From Uranotaenia lowii (taxonomy: Eukaryota > Arthropoda > Insecta > Diptera > Culicidae): 64,000 nucleotides of DNA. This document shows, one piece after another, positions 22,808-33,278 of the stretch. The stretch's first letter is position 1. Every line of letters starts with the position of its first letter. Under the pieces are notes generated by a model that ran no database searches, was not told where the DNA came from, and saw only the letters and a list, made by a program, of their open reading frames with translations. Where the stretch lies: NCBI RefSeq assembly GCF_029784155.1, contig NC_073693.1, positions 137,567,988 through 137,631,987 of the forward strand, in the 5' to 3' direction. The translations under genes and the position numbers were made by a program.

Positions 22808-22885
22808 GGGCTTGTGAGATGTGTAACTCAGTTGGCAAGTTAATTCCCTCCTAAGCCAATGTCCGTGAGTTCAAATACAAGAGTA
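22808..22885 (+). repeat. tRNA-like (SINE-type) sequence, forward copy
   Basis: Starts GGGCTTGTGAGATG, with an A-box-like TAACTCAGTTGGCAAG at about 22824-22839 and a B-box-like GAGTTCAAATAC at 22866-22877. These are the internal RNA polymerase III promoter blocks of tRNA genes and tRNA-derived SINEs. The acceptor arms do not pair well, so it is not a functional tRNA gene. Confidence 0.55.
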
Positions 22886-23215
22886 ATCAACTATAACTAT
22901 TGTAACTATAAAAAAAAATCAAATGAACAAAAATTATGATAAAAATTAAAGAAAATGACAAAAATCTCACAGTACTATAATAATCTTTGACAATTTTATT
23001 TTTTTTATAACAGTTTTGTTACATTTTTATCATATTTTTTCATAGCTTTGTTACATATATTTTTATCACATTTGTAAGATTTTTGTCACCTTTGCCATAT
23101 TTTTATCAAAGTTTTATCAGTTTTTCTTTTGTTTCGATTATAGTCGTTTTACCATCTTTATGGCATTCGCGACTTTATCAAGGGTGCAGTTGGCGGATCG
23201 TTATTGAAAACTTAT

Positions 23216-23312
23216 CCGGTACAACTGTGTTCGATGTTTGCTCTTGGGCTCGAGCTCGCGGACATCGGCTCAGGAGACAACAGACTTGCCAACTGAGCTA
23301 TATCACAAGCCC
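23216..23312 (-). repeat. tRNA-like (SINE-type) sequence, inverted copy
   Basis: The reverse strand reads GGGCTTGTGATATAGCTCAG from 23312, with the A box TAGCTCAGTTGGCAAG. A B-box-like CGAGCTCGAGCCC lies at about 23244-23257. It is the inverted counterpart of 22808-22885 and keeps the A box better than that copy. Confidence 0.6.
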
Positions 23313-24373
23313 AGTTTTATCAGTGTTTCGTAATTTTTGTTGTTATAATATTGTAATTTTTATCCAAGTTTTTTCAGCGTTTCGTAATTTTTGTTATTAT
23401 AATATAGTAATTTTGTCCATAATTTTGTTATGTTTCTGTCATAGTTTTGGTAGATTTTTTTCGATTTTCAGTCATTTAAAATATATCATAAAGTTGAGCG
23501 GAAGCCGCCGTATTGAATTTTAAGATGGCGTTTCATAGCGTCAGACAGCAAAATTCGACTTTTACTATATGATTCCTTTCACCTTATACCCAAATTATGG
23601 TTGTTTTATGCGATTTTCAATCATTTAAAGCATTTTGATGTTAGGCTGAAGCCGCCATCTTGGATTTGGGCGTCAAAAATCTATTCTCCGACGTCCTCAT
23701 AAAGTCCAGGCACCTAGTATTCTTGTCCTTAAGATTCCTTTTCATAATGCCTGCGGTCCTAGAACGCGCAAGGTTTTTTTTTCGAGATTTTCCGGAATTA
23801 ACGTGGTTTTTCGGAACTAACGCGGATTAGTTTTTTTGCGCGGTACATCTCGATCACAGTTTTGATTCTGCAAGATTTTTTCACGCGTGATTAATTTTTG
23901 CAAAACTTCGAAGGTTTTTTCAGTGTTGAACCGCATCGCAATTCGCGTGCACTGTGGCCGGCCTTCAAAAACGAACTTGCGAAATTCATCCGGTGAATGA
24001 ATATTTCGCTTCGCAGTTCGCTTCGCGCTCACTGTGTTTGTACCCTTAGGGTCATATTTTCAGTCATAGAAAAAAAAAATGAAAACTAACTGTTTTGATA
24101 AATGTTGAATGTGCCTGGCTTTGTGCAGTGTTTGATGGTAAAAACAATTTTTTTTTATTATGAAATAGAGAAGTTATTTTGGTGTGTTTGGTTGTGTTGT
24201 GCAAACTTTCACATCAACCTTTCGTTTGGAAAAAAAATGTTTTTAGCATATTATTTATTTATATGGATAATCGTCAGCTATCATATCGTGTTAAAAAAAA
24301 CTCTTGAAAGTCTTGTAAAATTCATTTTTATTTCAATTTCAACATGGTTTTCGAATATAAACCGCACTATTTG

Positions 24374-24560
24374 TACGTCTCGGTGGTCGAGTGGTTAACG
24401 AGGTACGACGGTAATCGCTGGTCCACTGATGGCATGGGTTCGATTCCCATTTCGGTACTGGGTGTTGAATGTTAATCTTAAGTTGTCCGCGTCATTTATT
24501 CAGTCTGTAAAGCCTAAATCGGCTAAGACGGTGGATGTCTTTAAATATATCTTTTCAGGA
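24374..24560 (+). repeat. tRNA-derived SINE-like element
   Basis: TCGGTGGTCGAGTGGTTAAC resembles the 5' part of a Leu/Ser-class tRNA. The B box GGGTTCGATTCCC (about 24437-24449) is perfect and sits in an ATGGG/CCCAT stem. The following AAATCGGCTAAGACGGTGGA resembles 3' tails shared by some mosquito LINEs and SINEs. The acceptor stem does not pair, so this is a SINE relic and not a tRNA gene. Confidence 0.6.
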
Positions 24561-25300
24561 CCAGAACATTTTCTAGAAAATTAACAGTACGCTCAATTCT
24601 CAATTAATGTTGCTACCTAGTAGAGGCTTGTCACATTTCTTGAACCTTAAGAAATCGACTTATTCTTTTTCACCACTCGATAGTGTTGCACCATTCCGGC
24701 CAAAAACGAGCATAAATCGAGTTTTGAACTCACTACAGCAGTGGTGTGCGTGATATTTACAGTGCCAAATGTAAACATCAAGCTCTGAAAGTCTATCACC
24801 AGCTGATATTTGTTTTCGCTTCCATATAATTTCTTTACATCGACCTGTTAAAATTCACGATAGTATTGGTAAGGGCACAAGCAACACTGGATCCACTGAA
24901 GATTTTGAGAATGTGCTCAGGTCACTACCGGTGCAAAACTGAGCGCAAAAACGAGCACGAAACAACAAAAAGTACATTATCGGTAGTAAACCGGTTTACA
25001 ACTGAACCAAAGCGAATACTGTGCTAGAGAATCAGTTTTACGGGGTTTTAAAGGAAAAAACAATATAAAGTTGAAAGATCAAACTGAAACTTCCTTTAAA
25101 TAAAAACTACATTCTGTCCTCGATGAAAATTATCATTGTGAATGCACCTTTCTAACATTTCTTTACAAATATTTTACAGTGTTTCGAGTTATTTTTACAG
25201 CTGATTCTAGAATTGTTTATTGTATTTTTAATTTTTTTTTCAATTTATACCTTTTCCGACAGTTTTTTTTCATCGAAAAAAAAAATGCGAATTGTTATTA
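24561..25300. other. Intergenic DNA without gene
   Basis: 24640-25030 has mixed composition with several GAGC-ACGA/ACGAGCA motifs; no gene recognised. The rest is AT-rich. Confidence 0.4.
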
Positions 25301-27395
25301 AATAGGGTAAATGAGCCTAATTTCGCTTTATTTTGTCAGAGGTTTTAAGATTTGATATTGTTACGCCGAATCTTCAATACTTAGATATACAATTTTTTGG
25401 TAACTAGGTTCCAAATTTTTTTCTGAACTCTGTTTTGGTTTGAAATAATTATTTCAAGCCTTAATTTACGAATAATATCATGTTTTATAAAGTGTGTCGG
25501 TGTTCCTTATTTGGCACTAATTGTTCCTAATGTTAACATATGGGTGTTCCTAATGTTAACATAAGAGGAAAAATGTATTAGCGTACCCAATATTACACTA
25601 TTTGTTCCTGTTGTTGTTGTTGTTTTTTTTTAATACTTAAATGAGAAAAATCTCAAAACTCACCTTTTTATAAATTTTACAACATTTTTGGAATATGAAT
25701 AGAGAAATAAGGACTATTTAAATCCTACACAATATTCCTTTACGCTAGTTTTGAAGAAAGAAGTGGATGTTGAGCTTATTCAAATTCAATCTTTTACTTT
25801 TCCAATACATTTATTATATTTCAAAAGTAGAAAATTCATTGTAATGGATACAACTAAGTAGAGTCAAACAGTGCATCATGCAACAGCATGGTTCGATGCA
25901 ACATTTGTGTACCACAACACTTATTTATCTTTTATTTGAATATAATGCTATAAAATTATCATTTAATGATAACAAAACAATGTTGCCATAGTTTCTCACA
26001 TCGTGAGAGAGTTTTATGAAGTTTTTGATTATCTTAAAAAATTCGAAAAATCGAAATTTTTACATTTTTTGATGCCGTAAAAAACTTTACACAATGTGAC
26101 GAATTGATTTAGTGATATTACCTACAAACTTTATATGGATTTTATTATCCTTCATTAACACTGTTGGTGTATGAATATTTTTAGGACAATCATTGAATTT
26201 TTTTAAATCAATATTTTTAAAATTCCGTGACCAGTCTGGGCTAAAATACATCGACATGCAAATCAATGAGTCACTGTTTAAATCTTGTTTCCATATGCTA
26301 GAATATGATGTAAAATGTTTGTTGTATTTTTTATCCCTAAATGTATCAACCCCCTTACGCTTTCTTTTAAAAAAAATCTTTGACAGAAAAAATATATACT
26401 AACAAAATCAAAAATAACTGTAGATCGTGCTTTATGCGCAACGACATCACAAATATGTCAAAAACTATAACTATTCAATTTTTTTTTGTTTAATTTTTCA
26501 TTAAAAACAAAGGTTTTTGCAACTTAAATACCCCCTTTCTTTAGTAGGGTAAAAATCGCATGATTTGTCAATTTAAAAATAACTGGTGGAATCATTTTTT
26601 TTTGACTACGTTTATTTGATATCCCATTAACCTTAAAACTTTTGATGTTCAAACGGAAGAATTATCTGTGGACATTAGGTTTTAAGAAGCCATTGAAGTT
26701 GAAATGTGTTCTTGTTTAGAAGTTCTCTGTAACTTGATGGTTTCCTTCTCTGTTTCGAAGGGCGCGTTCCTTACAACCTGGCGAAAATATGTTTTCAACA
26801 TTTTAAGCTTTGAGATATACAGAAGTAAAAAACATCATGTTTTATTAGCTCAAAACAGTTTATTTTAACAGATCGTTGAAAATTATGTTAGAACACAATT
26901 CTATCAATCAAATTTATTTCAAATACATTCTATGACTTTGATATAGTTTGGAAAACTTTGACTTTGTCCATAATTAGGAACACATTGAAAATAGGGTTCC
27001 TAATTGTGGACATATGCTTTTTTCTTAGTTTGTACACTAAAAAAACATGGTTCTAACATACTTATAAACTAAATCATGACAAAAAACAATCCGACGAAAA
27101 ATTTTCAAAAACTCGGTTGACAAATTCAGCTTTAATCTTTTTTTTCTAAACACGTGTTTTTTAAGAAATTTGCTAACAATTCTATTCAATTTGGACATAC
27201 TTTGAAACAATCCGGATTTTACGAAAAATCCTGTGAGTTAGAAAACTAATTGGTTTGTAAAATGAAAGTTCACATGATCCTTTACACTAACATTTTTTTG
27301 ATAATTGTGATAAGTGAAAAATAACGTCAAAAACAGGCAGAATCGAACAGTATGTTAACATTAGGTACACATGCCAAATTAGGAACACTTACCCT
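25301..27395. mobile_element. TIR element, TAGGGTAA ends, flanked by ATTGTTATTA
   Basis: The left end reads TAGGGTAAATG--CCTAATTT and the right end is its inverse (TAGGGTAAGTGTTCCTAATTT). The 10-bp string ATTGTTATTA lies directly outside each end (25291-25300 and 27396-27405), consistent with a target duplication of 8-10 bp. The interior repeats GTTCCTAATGTTAACAT motifs and has no transposase. The segment about 26060-26570 has an inverted relative at about 48890-49410. Confidence 0.5.
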
Positions 27396-27405
27396 ATTGT
27401 TATTA

Positions 27406-28082
27406 TTATTTATTTAAATTTGAAGTTTGTGGGAAGAATTGTTAGTAAAACATTAACGATTTGCTTGTCGCATTTGCGTTCGCAAGTCTTCCAAAAAAGC
27501 CCCCCTGATCGATTTCGTGAAAAGTGCGTTCGATAGGGGAGAGTGTCCTCTATCACGTGGCAAATTTTCAGAGATTTTTCTTATTATTGGTCTCAAAAAA
27601 GACAGCGTGACCCAATACCCAAATTGTGGTAGATGCATGTGATGTTTAGGCATTTGCAACCGCCATTTTGGATTTACGGGAACAAATATCCGTATTGAAT
27701 AGCGTGTTTTTTTCGATTCAGGGTTTGCTTCTGATTTCGTCCGAATAAAAAACCGACTTTCGAGCGCTTTGTTTACATGCTGCTATCATTTCGATTTCTC
27801 TTCTGGATTTTCTCCACTCGGTTCTTTACATCCGGATTGTCTTTTTTCGTACCTGTAATGCACTGGCCAGCAGACGATTTTGCTTGGCTGAGAGATTCAA
27901 AATCCATCCATTATTTCGACTGTTTTGCATTCTGCCACAAACAGCTGTTCGTTGTATTGACAACATTGGTAACAGTATTGGTGAACTTCTTCCAACACTG
28001 ACTTTGTTCTCAGGGCGACTCTGTTCGTTTTTTGTGCGCAACTAGTTTGCCTCTAGATTAGTAAATGAACAGGATGACAGCA
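27406..28082. other. Intergenic DNA, no confident gene
   Basis: About 27600-27700 (ACCCAATACCCAAATTGTGG ... CCGCCATTTTGGATTT) resembles the inner arm of the foldback at about 23580-23690. 27780-28040 has a 74-codon forward frame rich in Phe and Leu, with no recognisable domain. Confidence 0.35.
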
Positions 28083-28196
28083 GTCCCATCAGCAAGAAGC
28101 TGGGAATGGTACATTCTACAGTGTCTTGTGTTTTAAATCGGTACCACGAACGTTTGACCATCGATCGGAAAGAAAAAAAAGTGGCAAAAATAGACC
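28083..28196 (+). pseudogene. Mariner-like transposase DNA-binding fragment
   Basis: Reads SPISKKLGMVHSTVSCVLNR, then YHERLTIDRKEKKVAK, in one forward frame. This is the helix-turn-helix and linker of the mariner family also found at 18158-18715 (compare SLGIVNSTVSRVIKRFEERL). Catalytic parts and ends are absent; it is a short relic. Confidence 0.65.
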
Positions 28197-29429
28197 TCCG
28201 TAATGGGAACATATTCATAAATGTTTTATTTTACTCCCTGAAAGTTTGAAGGTTATTGGTTGAACGGGTGAATTTTGCCGAGTATTTTTGTGTGTCTCCA
28301 TCACTAACACAACCCTTCCTGAGATACTTGAATATAGATTCGCAGACGTAGAGTCAGTTTCTATACTGACTTATCATTGTTTCAGAGTTTTTGCAAAACA
28401 AGATTTCGAAGAAAACTGCAACAACAGGTTTATGGTTAATCCTAAAAAGTTATCTTACAATCCTTCCTCATCCCTCATTGACTATTAGGACGTGGCCGGC
28501 GTCGTTATTGATTTATTTTAAGGGAAAGCATGAGTTGTGTGCATTGAAAATGAATTGCTAGGTCCAAGCTGCATTTTTTGACCCTTGTACAATATTGATG
28601 GCCTCGATCAATCACGGAGTGGCAACCATTTGGCGATGTGTCATTCGTTCTACTTTGCCACACCTGCGATTATGGAGATCGAAATGTATTCAATATGTTC
28701 TTGTTTCAAATAATCAAAAAATTAAAATATTTGCAAAACAATGCATTTAAGGTTCAATGATTTAAGGTGGATATAAGAAGTCAAACAAGCTAAGCAAAGC
28801 TATACTATAACCTTGGAGAGGGACTTTTTTCCAAGCGTTTTATAAATATTTCAAAGGAGAATCCTTGTTAGAACATTTTCTGATCATTGTAAACTCAAAT
28901 CTCCTGAATTTTGTAGTTGTGAATCAATTATGTATGATTAATTTCAGCTCAGTGTAACACCTGTAATAAGTGTAACTAATTCTAAGAATTTAAACTAAAA
29001 TAACGTTCTGTCATTTTCCACCCAATGTGGTTAGAACCTTTAATGCTTTAAAATCCTTACGTGGATCGGCTGTATGCCCTTTATATTCAATTTATTTTCT
29101 AATCCTTTTTATGGTTTTCAGGTTTCTCAGGTAAATGATGAAATCTGTCAAAAAAACGCTAGGCACAATTTTCCCGTTTGTTTGGATAACGTGCCGCTAT
29201 AAAGCCTATCCCTTTTCTGATACCTGATACCTGAAACCTGACGTTGATTTATAAAGCTATGTAATAGTAGATTGAGTCGATTTGGGATCATTTTATAATT
29301 TCTCAAATCCTGGGGTCTTGAAAGCTTCGTTTTCGTTTAAAACTATTCCATAGGTTTTTACCTAATTTTAAAGTAAGGTTTACATGAGTAAATCTGAACT
29401 TTAAGGTTTAACTAGAAAACAGAAATTCG
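28197..29429. other. AT-rich DNA without gene
   Basis: About 29148-29222 is a copy of the repeat seen at about 1803-1875. The 66-codon frame at 28288-28488 has no recognisable feature. Confidence 0.45.
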
Positions 29430-29780
29430 AAATTTTAACTTTTTGGTATGTGACATGATTTCCTTGATGACCCTTGTCGATCATGTACTTACTCCAATAT
29501 GCTTGATTTGAACTTTGGGGATATTTTGACAATGTTTGCATACTTTTCCAGCACTCACTCACACACAGTAATGCTTTGAATAATTAATAGTTTTGGCAGC
29601 TATCAACTGTAAAAAGTACTATCAGACCTATTGCGGAAATTGCACTCATTTAGACTCCTGTGCAAATAATTTCCACGCAGAAATATTTTTGCACTGACGC
29701 ATACATAGACAATCGATGACAGTTTTTCCAATCAGCCGTTGCTCGCTTCTGATTTTCGATTAACATTTACAAACGGCATA
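29430..29780 (+). repeat. Left arm of inverted repeat around ITmD37E copy 2
   Basis: 29430-29640 is a partial copy of the nested TIR family (compare about 16400-16600, both with GATGACCCTT-and GATTTGAACTTTG). 29636-29735 (TTGCACTCATTTAGACTCCT, then GTGCAAATAATTTCC) is inverted at about 31375-31460. Confidence 0.6.
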
Positions 29781-31083
29781 AAGGATGATACGGTCAAAAT
29801 TTGGTCAAAATCAACTTGACGTATTTCTTTCAATTTTGCATTTAAAAAACCGGAACACCCCTCATTTTGAAGGTGTGTGTGTAGAATGTTGCTCCTATTT
29901 TGATTTTGGAATTCACTCTTCAGTTGTCAAAATGCCGTCCAAGGAAGAAGAGCAGCGTATCAAAATTTTGCTCGCGCATCCCGAAAATCCGAGCTACTCG
30001 CACGCAAAGCTGGCAAAATCGCTAAAAGTTGCCAAATCAACCGTTACAAATGTAATTAAAGTGTTTGGGGAACGTTTGTCGACAGCCAGGAAGTCTGGAT
30101 CGGGGGGAAATCGAAAACCGGAAGCCGCTGAGACGACAAAGAGAGTTGCCGGTAGTTTCAAGCGAAACCCTAACCTTTCTCTCCGAGATGCCGCAAATAA
30201 GCTGGGTGTATCGTCCACAACCGTGCTTCGAGCCAAAAAACGCGCCGGACTATCGACTTACATGAAGGTGTAGTGACTCCATATCGCGATGATAAACAAA
30301 ATACGATGGCCAATGCGCGATCCCGGAGGTTGTACACGACGATGCTGACGAAGTTTGACTGCGTGGTAATGGACGACGAAACCTACGTCAAAGCCGAATA
30401 TAAGCAGCTTCCGGGACAGGAGTTTTATACGGCAAAAGGAAGGGGAAAGGTAGCAGTTATTTTCAAGCACATGAAACTGTCAAAGTTCGCGAAGAAATAT
30501 CTGGTTTGGCGAGACCATCTGTACCTGTGACTTGAAAAGCAGCATTTTCATAGCTTCCGGGACTGTCAACCAAGAAATTTACGTGAAAGAGTTTTTGAAT
30601 AAACGTCTGCTGCCTTTCCTGAAGAAACACGGTTGATCCGTACTGTTTTGGCCGGATTTGGCATCTTGCCATTACGGTAAAAAGACCATGGAGTGGTACG
30701 CCGCTAACAACGTGCAGGTGGTTCCCAAGAACAAGAACCCTCGCAACACGCCAGAGCTCCGCCCAATTGAGAAATACTGGGCTATTGTCAAGCGGAACCT
30801 AAAGAAGACCAAAAAAAAACTGCTAAGGACGAGCAGCAGTTCAAGGCAAACTGGCTTTCTGCGGCGAAGAAGGTGGACAAGGTGGCTGTACAAAATCTGA
30901 TGGCAGGGGTTAAGCGTAAGGCCCGGCAATTCGGATTTAGAAAAGCGGAAGCCTACTTGAATATTTTTCCTGAATTTCATACTAATTAAACTTGAAAAAG
31001 AAATTTAATTGGATATTCAAAATAAACGATTTCACCGATTTACACGCGTTTTCCCTTGACCAAATTTTGACCGTATCACCCTT
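29781..31083 (+). mobile_element. ITmD37E-type Tc1/mariner transposon, copy 2
   Basis: 1303 bp with ends AAGGRTGATACGGTCAAAA inverted at the right, matching copy 1 at 13163-14428. TA precedes the left end; the expected TA after the right end appears as AA, probably mutated. It carries a decayed transposase on the + strand. GTGTGTGTGTAG-containing leader and 3' sequences also match copy 1. Confidence 0.9.
29932..30989 (+). pseudogene. ITmD37E transposase, frame-broken
   Basis: From the ATG at 29932 (MPSKEEEQRIKILLAHPENP) the protein runs through two helix-turn-helix regions, including ANKLGVSSTTVLRAKKRAG. It meets a stop near 30272 caused by a small indel compared with copy 1. The next frame carries VVMDDETYVKAEYKQLPGQ with the first catalytic Asp. 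A further frame carries GKKTMEWYAANNVQVVPKNK and PELRPIEKYWAIVK. The second Asp (WPDLASCHYGK) and this Glu are separated by exactly 37 residues, hence D37E. A TGA also interrupts the core at about 30634. The C-terminus ends ...KAEAYLNIFPEFHTN at 30989, longer than copy 1. Inactive. Confidence 0.9.
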
Positions 31084-31374
31084 AAATCGTTGTTGTTTTG
31101 AACGAAAATTGTTATGAAATGCGAACCAAGGAGTTTCATAATGAAAGTTGATCGACCTACCTATGAAAAGAAACGTACAGAAAACAGAATGCATTCTGTA
31201 TACTCCGGTACTAGAATGTTATTGGAACACATAAATCATAGATTATTCGGGCTTTTTTGAATTACTGGAAAAATAGCTAAAATTAAGAAATCATCCACTT
31301 TTTTTTATTAGACACGCCAGGCGCAATTATTTTTAATTCAATTTCATCTTAAAATGTAAAGCATATCGATATAT

Positions 31375-31900
31375 GTCATTGTCTATGTATGTGTCAGTGA
31401 GCAGATTATACTGAGCGCAAATTATTTGCACGGGGGTCTAAACAGGTGCAATCACCGCAGTTTGCTGAGGATGGCAACGGTGCGTATGAATGTTGATTTT
31501 TTAGTAGAAATAATTTGAATCACCTAAACTCTGATGTTCGTCCTTTTGTCTTAAATTCCCTTTTTAACTTTTGGCACATGATTGTTTACATAAAGAATTC
31601 GAGTGCGGAATTTTTATCTGTCAAATCAGATTCTCGCAATAGTCTTAAAATTCATGCAATTGACAATATTTTTTCAAAATTTTAAATTCACGGTTTTCTG
31701 AAATATTTACGATGCAAAAGAAAAAGAAAAACAATAATTTTGCACAGTTTCCTTCAAAATCCGACGTATTCAAGTTGATAGCTGCCTAAACTGTTGATTA
31801 TTCAAAGAATTACTGTGTGTGAGTGAGTGGTGGAAAAGTATGCAAACACTGTCAAAATTTAAATCAAGCATTGGAGTGAGCACATGATCGGCTTCTACAG
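31375..31900 (-). repeat. Right arm of inverted repeat around ITmD37E copy 2
   Basis: Read on the reverse strand, it repeats the left arm: GATTTAAATTTTGACAGTGT and related blocks at about 31700-31900, and TTTAGACCCCCGTGCAAATA at about 31415-31460. Together with the left arm it brackets the ITmD37E copy, which probably jumped into a pre-existing foldback. Confidence 0.55.
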
Positions 31901-32178
31901 TTACGGGTCATCAGGGATATCAGAATTTTTAAATTTTAATAAGCAAAAAACTAAGTGTAGATAGCTGAAACGTCAAAAAAAAAATACTACGATAACCCGA
32001 AAGTGTTGCCTAGTTATGAGTCATTCAAACCTAACCTCAAACAACAAGTTTTTGCTAGTTCCAGAGCTCGTAAACTGTATAGTCGGTACCGAGGCTATGA
32101 GACAGGTGATTTCTGATGGACGACGAAATTTATGAAAACCCTGTTTCAAACAAATTCAAGCGTTTGAATCCTATAACA
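31901..32178 (-). repeat. Part of interrupted TIR-family copy (reverse)
   Basis: Matches about 16240-16440 of the nested TIR element on the opposite strand (GTTGCCTAGT-ATGAGTCATT, AACCTAACCTCAAACAAC). It continues beyond the MITE at 32179-32581 to about 32912, where GTAACTGTCCCATTTT marks the inverted end. Confidence 0.6.
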
Positions 32179-32581
32179 TAAGGTTGCCAGATTGTCCGGT
32201 TTATCCGGGTTTGCCCGGATATTTTGTACAAAATTTGAGAACAGTCTGGCCCGGGCCGGTTCTCCGGATTTCATTGAAAAATGCCCCGATTTTTCCCAGA
32301 TCTATTCACTTTATTTGGCAAATTTTACAAAAAAACAACAAACTCCTCCAAATCGGAATTTTTTGAACAAGTTTTTTTTTAATATTCATGAAAGGTTTTC
32401 TGGAAGCCTAACATGTAATTCAAAATCCATCGATGAGTTTTAATGAAAAAAAAATTCTTTTTTCAATTTTTTTCTTGATTTTTGTTGAGTAATTTCAAGG
32501 TTTTGAGAAAATTTGCACGGATATTGCCCGGATTTATGGTCGTCATTTATGATACGTGCTGATAAAATTCTTGATACCTTA
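32179..32581 (+). mobile_element. hAT-type MITE with 8-bp target duplication CTATAACA
   Basis: Starts TAAGGTTGCCAGATTGTCCG and ends GATACCTTA, a degenerate inverse of the start. CTATAACA lies immediately outside both ends (32171-32178 and 32582-32589). An 8-bp duplication is the established signature of the hAT superfamily. The body is CCGG-rich at first, then AT-rich, with no coding sequence. It interrupts an older TIR-family copy. Confidence 0.8.
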
Positions 32582-32589
32582 CTATAACA

Positions 32590-33038
32590 TGTCTGCTCGT
32601 GGCAAGATCCCTAGCATATTAAAGTTTGTCTTTGCTGGTTGTTTCGTTTAAAATATAGTGATTTGCCAAAATTCTGCTCCTGTGAAAAAGTACAACAATT
32701 TTTAAAACGAAAGCTCTGGTTTTCTCTGTTTTTAAAAACCAAAAAAGTAGAAAGTAGAAAGAATAAAATAAAATAAAATATTACAAAAAGCAATAATTTT
32801 TTTTAATTATTTCCTGAATTACCATAAGATTACCTTCATTTCCTTCATAGAAAGTATTCCGATCAAACGAATGTTTTTTAGATACACACATTCGTAACTG
32901 TCCCATTTTAAAAAAATTACGTTACCGATTTTTTTTTTTCAAAATAATGAAACTTTGCAAACACATCTGTTTACTGTCCTCTGTGGCTTTGCAAAAATTA
33001 TCGAAAATTTCATCGCAGTAGTGTGAAGAGACAAACTG
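32590..33038. repeat. Remainder of interrupted TIR-family copy and AT-rich DNA
   Basis: 32820-32912 matches 15830-15930 on the opposite strand (ACGAATG, TTCGTAACTGTCCCATTT). The rest is AT-rich without a gene. Confidence 0.5.
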
Positions 33039-33278
33039 ATGGTTCCCATAAATCAATCATCTCGCCAGGGGGTGCGACCGACACGAGGGGCCCAGTTCCG
33101 CAAAAAGTCGGTCAATGTTGCTGCTGCTGCTGCTGATTACAAACGGTCCATCATCGATAAACTGGCGATGCGATGGCGTGGTGCGACTCTAGCTGGTTAT
33201 GATACAGATTATACCGGTACCATGATTAATGTTTGGGAAAGAACTGTTGTAACACATTTGCAGAGTTGGGTCTCTTAG
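33039..33278 (+). CDS. Hypothetical 79-codon frame, gene-like but uncertain
   Basis: Reads MVPINQSSRQGVRPTRGAQF with a run of five Ala from a GCT/CTG microsatellite (33118-33135), then DYKRSIIDKLAMRWRGATLA. A second frame, shifted by one base and following on (from about 33256), stays open to about 33385 and includes GVLLPMPGLFLSQPDPLAAQ. This suggests a frameshifted coding remnant of about 115 codons. I cannot identify the family, so function is left open. It sits in a balanced-composition island (33040-33800) without obvious mobile elements. Confidence 0.25.
   Translation: MVPINQSSRQGVRPTRGAQFRKKSVNVAAAAADYKRSIIDKLAMRWRGATLAGYDTDYTGTMINVWERTVVTHLQSWVS

Larger units (their letters stand above)
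21461..24050. mobile_element. Large foldback element with GCGAAGCGAA arms
   Basis: The left end (CCTAAGGT...CACAGTG-GCGCGAAGCGAA-TGCGAAGCGAA, 21461-21509) is inverted at the right end (24002-24050). The match continues imperfectly for about 150 bp, including GGCCGGCCACAGTGCA-type sequence. Farther in, GCCATCTTGAAAT-type arms occur twice on the left (about 21910 and 22050) and inverted on the right (about 23520 and 23650). The core is TGACAAAA/TTTTGTCA-rich and holds two inverted tRNA-like sequences. No transposase is present. Target duplication not resolved. Confidence 0.6.

Noticed and set aside
22808..22885. Functional tRNA gene
   Set aside because: A- and B-box-like blocks are present but the cloverleaf fails; an inverted relative lies 400 bp away inside the same foldback.
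24374..24460. Functional tRNA gene (Leu/Ser type)
   Set aside because: The B box and T stem are good, but the acceptor arms do not pair and the sequence continues into a SINE-like tail.
33039..33278. Chaperonin (TCP-1/CCT) subunit fragment
   Set aside because: I considered this because of an NVWE motif, but no stretch of family motifs could be aligned, so no family is named.
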